Part shown: in pieces, positions 13,336 to 15,623 of the stretch | Numbering within the stretch: the stretch's first letter is position 1 | Layout of the letters: every line of letters begins with the position of its first letter | Source: Pseudomonadota bacterium | GTDB lineage: Bacteria > Pseudomonadota > Alphaproteobacteria > Ferrovibrionales > Ferrovibrionaceae | Direction: 5' to 3' | Length of the DNA: 15,623 nt | NCBI GenBank assembly: GCA_023434425.1 | Contig: JAEYSS010000008.1 | Location: 1 to 15,623, forward strand | Made by a program: the position numbers and the translations under genes | The notes under the pieces: model-generated | Told to the model about the DNA's origin: nothing | Database searches by the model: none | What the model saw: only the letters and a program-made list of their open reading frames with translations

Positions 13336-14106
13336 TCAGACAAAGGTGGGGACGGCAGGGGCCGGCTGGGGCACCGGATCAGCCTGCTGATCCACGCGGC
13401 GCCAGCCGTCTTGGGTCAGGGCCTCGAGCGGCCGGAATCGGCTTTTGTAGGCCATTTTCCGGCTCTCGGCGATCCAGTAGCCCAGATAGACATAGGGCAG
13501 GCCCATATCGCGGGCATTCTGGACGTGCCAGAGGATGATGAAACTGCCTGGGCTGCGGGTTTCGAAATCCGGATCGAAATAGCTGTAAACCAGCGAGATT
13601 CCGTCATTCATCTCGTCGATCAGGCAGACGCCGAACAGGCGGCCGTCGGCATTGCGGAATTCGGTCAGGCCGCTGCGCACAGGACTATCCTCGACCATGG
13701 CGCGATAGTCGGCGAATTCCATATCCGCCATGCCGCCACCGTCGTGGCGCGCGGTCACGTAGCGGCGGAAGACCTGATAATGCTCCCGGGTGGCATAGGC
13801 GGGCAGGCGGCGGGCCATGACGCCGCTGTTTCGGCGCAGAATACGGCGCTGGGCCTGATCGGGCTGGAAGTCGGCTGAGGGCACGCGGACCGGCACACAG
13901 GCATTGCAGTTCTCGCAGGCCGGCCGATAAGCCAGATCCTGGCTGCGGCGAAAACCGGCCTGACTGAGCGCATTATGCAGCCCGTCCGGATCGTCACCCG
14001 CGAGCAAAGTCACGACCTTGCGCTCCAGCCGGCCCTGCAGATAGGGGCACGGTGTAGGCGGCGTCGCAAAGAAGTGCCGCAAGGGTATCTGCAGCCGATG
14101 TTTCAC
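13336..14106 (-). CDS. bpt: N-end-rule aminoacyl-tRNA-protein transferase (Bpt/Ate)
   Basis: The protein transfers an amino acid from aminoacyl-tRNA to the N-terminus of proteins bearing acidic N-terminal residues, marking them for ClpAP-type degradation. Bacterial members are annotated either as leucyl-transferase Bpt or as arginyltransferase Ate. The sequence cannot decide between leucine and arginine. With the GTG start at 14106 it has 256 residues, the usual length. Landmarks are FFATPPTPCPYLQGRLERKVVT (12-33; C20), GFRRSQDLAYRPACENCNACVPVRV (51-75; C64, C67, C70), RRYVTARHDGGGMADM (114-129), GVCLIDEMNDGISLVYSYFDPD (159-180) and LPYVYLGYWIAESRKMAYKSRFRPLE (203-228). An ATG at 14223 is in frame but would overlap the RDD gene by 38 bases and add 39 residues unlike the family. 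GTG at 14106 is the only start codon between, though its ribosome-binding site is weak. Confidence 0.92.
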   Translation of the reverse strand: MKHRLQIPLRHFFATPPTPCPYLQGRLERKVVTLLAGDDPDGLHNALSQAGFRRSQDLAYRPACENCNACVPVRVPSADFQPDQAQRRILRRNSGVMARRLPAYATREHYQVFRRYVTARHDGGGMADMEFADYRAMVEDSPVRSGLTEFRNADGRLFGVCLIDEMNDGISLVYSYFDPDFETRSPGSFIILWHVQNARDMGLPYVYLGYWIAESRKMAYKSRFRPLEALTQDGWRRVDQQADPVPQPAPAVPTFV

Positions 14107-14185
14107 GTCGCAGTCCGTCTGCTCAAGAGTCTGAAAGAGATTAGCGTAATTGACCGGCTTGGGGAGGGGGTAATCTGCGCTTTTC

Positions 14186-14686
14186 TCACGCGCGGCCCAG
14201 CCGGCGCACCACCATCGTGCCACACAGCTGATCGTGCAAACAGCGCTGGCGATTGCTGAACAAAGGCCAGAGAAGGATCAGTCCGCCAGTAAAGCTGGTT
14301 GTAACGTAAAAGACTGCAGTATGCAGCAAAGCCTGGATATAACCCGGTTTGCCGCCATTCCATATCCGCACCTGCAGTCCGAGCAGATGCATGCCCAAGG
14401 TTGCAGAGAGCGGTCCGCCAATGGTGAGCGTGTGATAGGCGACCGGGATGGCGGCCGCGACCAGAACCAGGAACGGGGTGGCGAGACCAAAAGTGATCAC
14501 GGTGAAGAAGACCAGGGCAACCTTGTAGAGCAGCAGCAAGCCAAGCAGCACGGCCAGATCGATGACATAGGCAAGGCAGCGGCGCCACAGAAGCCCCTCG
14601 AACTGCGCCGGATCGGCAAACGGATCGAGGATGGGAACGGCCACGCGCGTCAGGTCGTATGAGGGTTGCTGATCTGACACGATCAC
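14186..14686 (-). CDS. RDD family membrane protein
   Basis: The 166-residue protein has the RDD signature: WRRCLAYVIDLAVLL (34-48, with R36 and D43), a middle GGPLSATLGMHLLGLQV block (90-106) and a C-terminal NRQRCLHDQLCGTMVV (145-160, the HD element). Hydrophobic segments are at about 38-62, 64-86 and 118-142. RDD proteins are small inner-membrane proteins of mostly unknown function, some linked to ion or solute exchange. The start is GTG at 14686, whose last two bases begin the TGA stop of the motB-like gene (GTGA overlap), indicating translational coupling. A second GTG at 14680 is possible. The transferase gene follows on the same strand. Confidence 0.9.
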   Translation of the reverse strand: MIVSDQQPSYDLTRVAVPILDPFADPAQFEGLLWRRCLAYVIDLAVLLGLLLLYKVALVFFTVITFGLATPFLVLVAAAIPVAYHTLTIGGPLSATLGMHLLGLQVRIWNGGKPGYIQALLHTAVFYVTTSFTGGLILLWPLFSNRQRCLHDQLCGTMVVRRLGRA

Positions 14687-15623
14687 CGGCCCGGGATGAC
14701 GCGGATCTGGCTGTTGCCATTCGGCCCGTTGAGGCCCGGCGGCGGCGGCGGCGGCGGCGGCGGATTGCGCAACACGCCCGGTCGGATCGCGCCAGGCGTG
14801 AAGCCGCCGCTGTTGCCGCGATTGCCGCCAGCGGCGTTGCTGCCAGGGGCAACCTTCGGCACGTCACTCAGCAACAGGATCGCGATGCGACGATTGCGCG
14901 CGTCGAGCGGGTTATCTTTGATCAGGGGATCCTGGTCGGCATTGCCGGTAACCTGCCGGATGCGTTCGGCCGGTACACCGGCCTCGATCATGGCGCGCCG
15001 TGCAGCATTCGCACGGTCGGCTGACAATTCCCAGTTGGAGTAGGCGCCCTGGCCACGGAACGGCTGAGCATCGGTGTTACCGCTGATCGCCAGCTTGTTG
15101 GGCAGCTTCGAGACCGCCTGCGCGACCTGCTGCATCAGCCGTCGTGTCTTGTCGCTCATCGCGGCGCTGCCGGAGGGGAACATCGACGACTGCTCTTCAT
15201 CGACCAGCTGAATGCGAAAGCCTTCCGGCGTGTTGTCGAACACGATCTGCTTGGACAATTCGGCCAGTTGCGGATTGGATTGAATAGCCTGACGGATTTG
15301 CGCTTCCAACTCGCTGAAGTTTTCCGCTTCGGCCTGGGCCACGCGCTCCCGCGCCGCCTGTGCGTCGATCTGCTGCAGGTCGGTGATCTGCTCGGCAGGC
15401 CCGGCCCCGGTACCTTCCTGGTTCTGCTGGCCGGCGCCACGCTGCGCGGCTTCTGCCGGATCGGGGAAGCGATCGCCCTGCGTGCCGGCTGCGGGTGGCG
15501 GCTGACGCGCATCGGGATAGCGCTGATCGTATTGTGGCTGGTCCGGCTGATCGCTCTTCTCCGCAGAGGGGCCGATCACGATGGACGGCAGACCAAAGCT
15601 GGAAATCTTGCCACCGTCTTCCA
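14683..15623 (-). CDS. motB: MotB-like flagellar stator protein, N-terminus beyond the window
   Basis: The frame is open to the window edge; 312 residues are visible and the start, transmembrane helix and plug lie outside. A visible EDGGKISSFGLPS segment is followed by a long Gln/Pro/Ala-rich linker (visible residues about 18-75). A helical stretch comes next, then the OmpA-like peptidoglycan-binding domain (about 122-254): QIVFDNTPEGFRIQLVDEEQ, the SSMFPSGSAAM segment, ISGNTDAQPF, NWELSADRANAARRAMIEAG and NRRIAILLL. NWELSADRA and the SSMFPSGS region favour MotB over generic OmpA lipoproteins. The usual GHTD is GNTD here. The C-terminal 60 residues are low-complexity (Gly/Asn-rich, then nine prolines), longer than typical MotB tails. 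MotB anchors the MotA/MotB proton channel to peptidoglycan. Confidence 0.85.
   Translation of the reverse strand, partial: EDGGKISSFGLPSIVIGPSAEKSDQPDQPQYDQRYPDARQPPPAAGTQGDRFPDPAEAAQRGAGQQNQEGTGAGPAEQITDLQQIDAQAARERVAQAEAENFSELEAQIRQAIQSNPQLAELSKQIVFDNTPEGFRIQLVDEEQSSMFPSGSAAMSDKTRRLMQQVAQAVSKLPNKLAISGNTDAQPFRGQGAYSNWELSADRANAARRAMIEAGVPAERIRQVTGNADQDPLIKDNPLDARNRRIAILLLSDVPKVAPGSNAAGGNRGNSGGFTPGAIRPGVLRNPPPPPPPPPGLNGPNGNSQIRVIPGR
14737..14763. repeat. (CGG)9 trinucleotide tract coding for nine prolines
   Basis: Nine uninterrupted CGG units (CCG on the coding strand) encode the polyproline run in the C-terminal tail of the motB-like protein. A pure tract of this length can change by whole codons through replication slippage without breaking the frame. 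Confidence 0.95.

Noticed and set aside
1..15623. CRISPR arrays, insertion sequences, phage genes, rRNA genes
   Set aside because: No regularly spaced repeats, transposase or integrase motifs, or rRNA sequence was seen on either strand.

Overview
The window looks like chromosomal DNA of an alphaproteobacterium, probably Rhodospirillales-like. The evidence is high GC, an NDUFS4-type complex I accessory subunit gene between two tRNA genes, a bacterial Ate/Bpt N-end-rule transferase, and several TRAP transporter genes. The genus is not determinable from the sequence alone. All functional calls rest on motif recognition by eye; no database search was possible.

Layout. Positions 1-1034 are housekeeping: the 3' part of a DUF192 gene, tRNA-Pro(TGG), the complex I subunit gene with a strong terminator, and tRNA-Arg(TCT). 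Positions 1119-7024 form a catabolic and uptake locus: a FadR/FCD-type GntR regulator, a TRAP solute-binding protein (dctP), a mandelate-racemase-type enolase gene on the opposite strand, the TRAP membrane subunits dctQ and dctM, and a short-chain dehydrogenase. The likely logic is import of an organic or sugar acid by DctPQM, dehydration (or racemisation) by the enolase-superfamily enzyme, redox by the SDR, and control by the GntR protein. The substrate is unknown.

Positions 7129-10544 hold four proteins of no assigned function. On the plus strand are a 108-residue coiled-coil protein and a two-module pentapeptide-repeat protein. Convergent to them on the minus strand are a 151-residue and a 398-residue soluble protein. 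This is the least explained part of the window.

Positions 10689-13325 (minus strand) carry two tandem, closely related Tat-exported TRAP solute-binding proteins of the 2-oxoacid/TakP type. Each has its own promoter-like sequence and terminator, and no membrane subunits lie next to them. Two perfect palindromes sit just downstream of the promoter-like sequence of the upstream copy and may be operators. Positions 13336-15623 (minus strand) carry a motB-like flagellar stator gene (its 5' end is beyond the window), an RDD-family membrane protein gene whose start overlaps the motB stop, and the N-end-rule aminoacyltransferase gene. No insertion sequence, CRISPR array, phage gene or rRNA was seen, and no gene-free stretch exceeds 300 bases.
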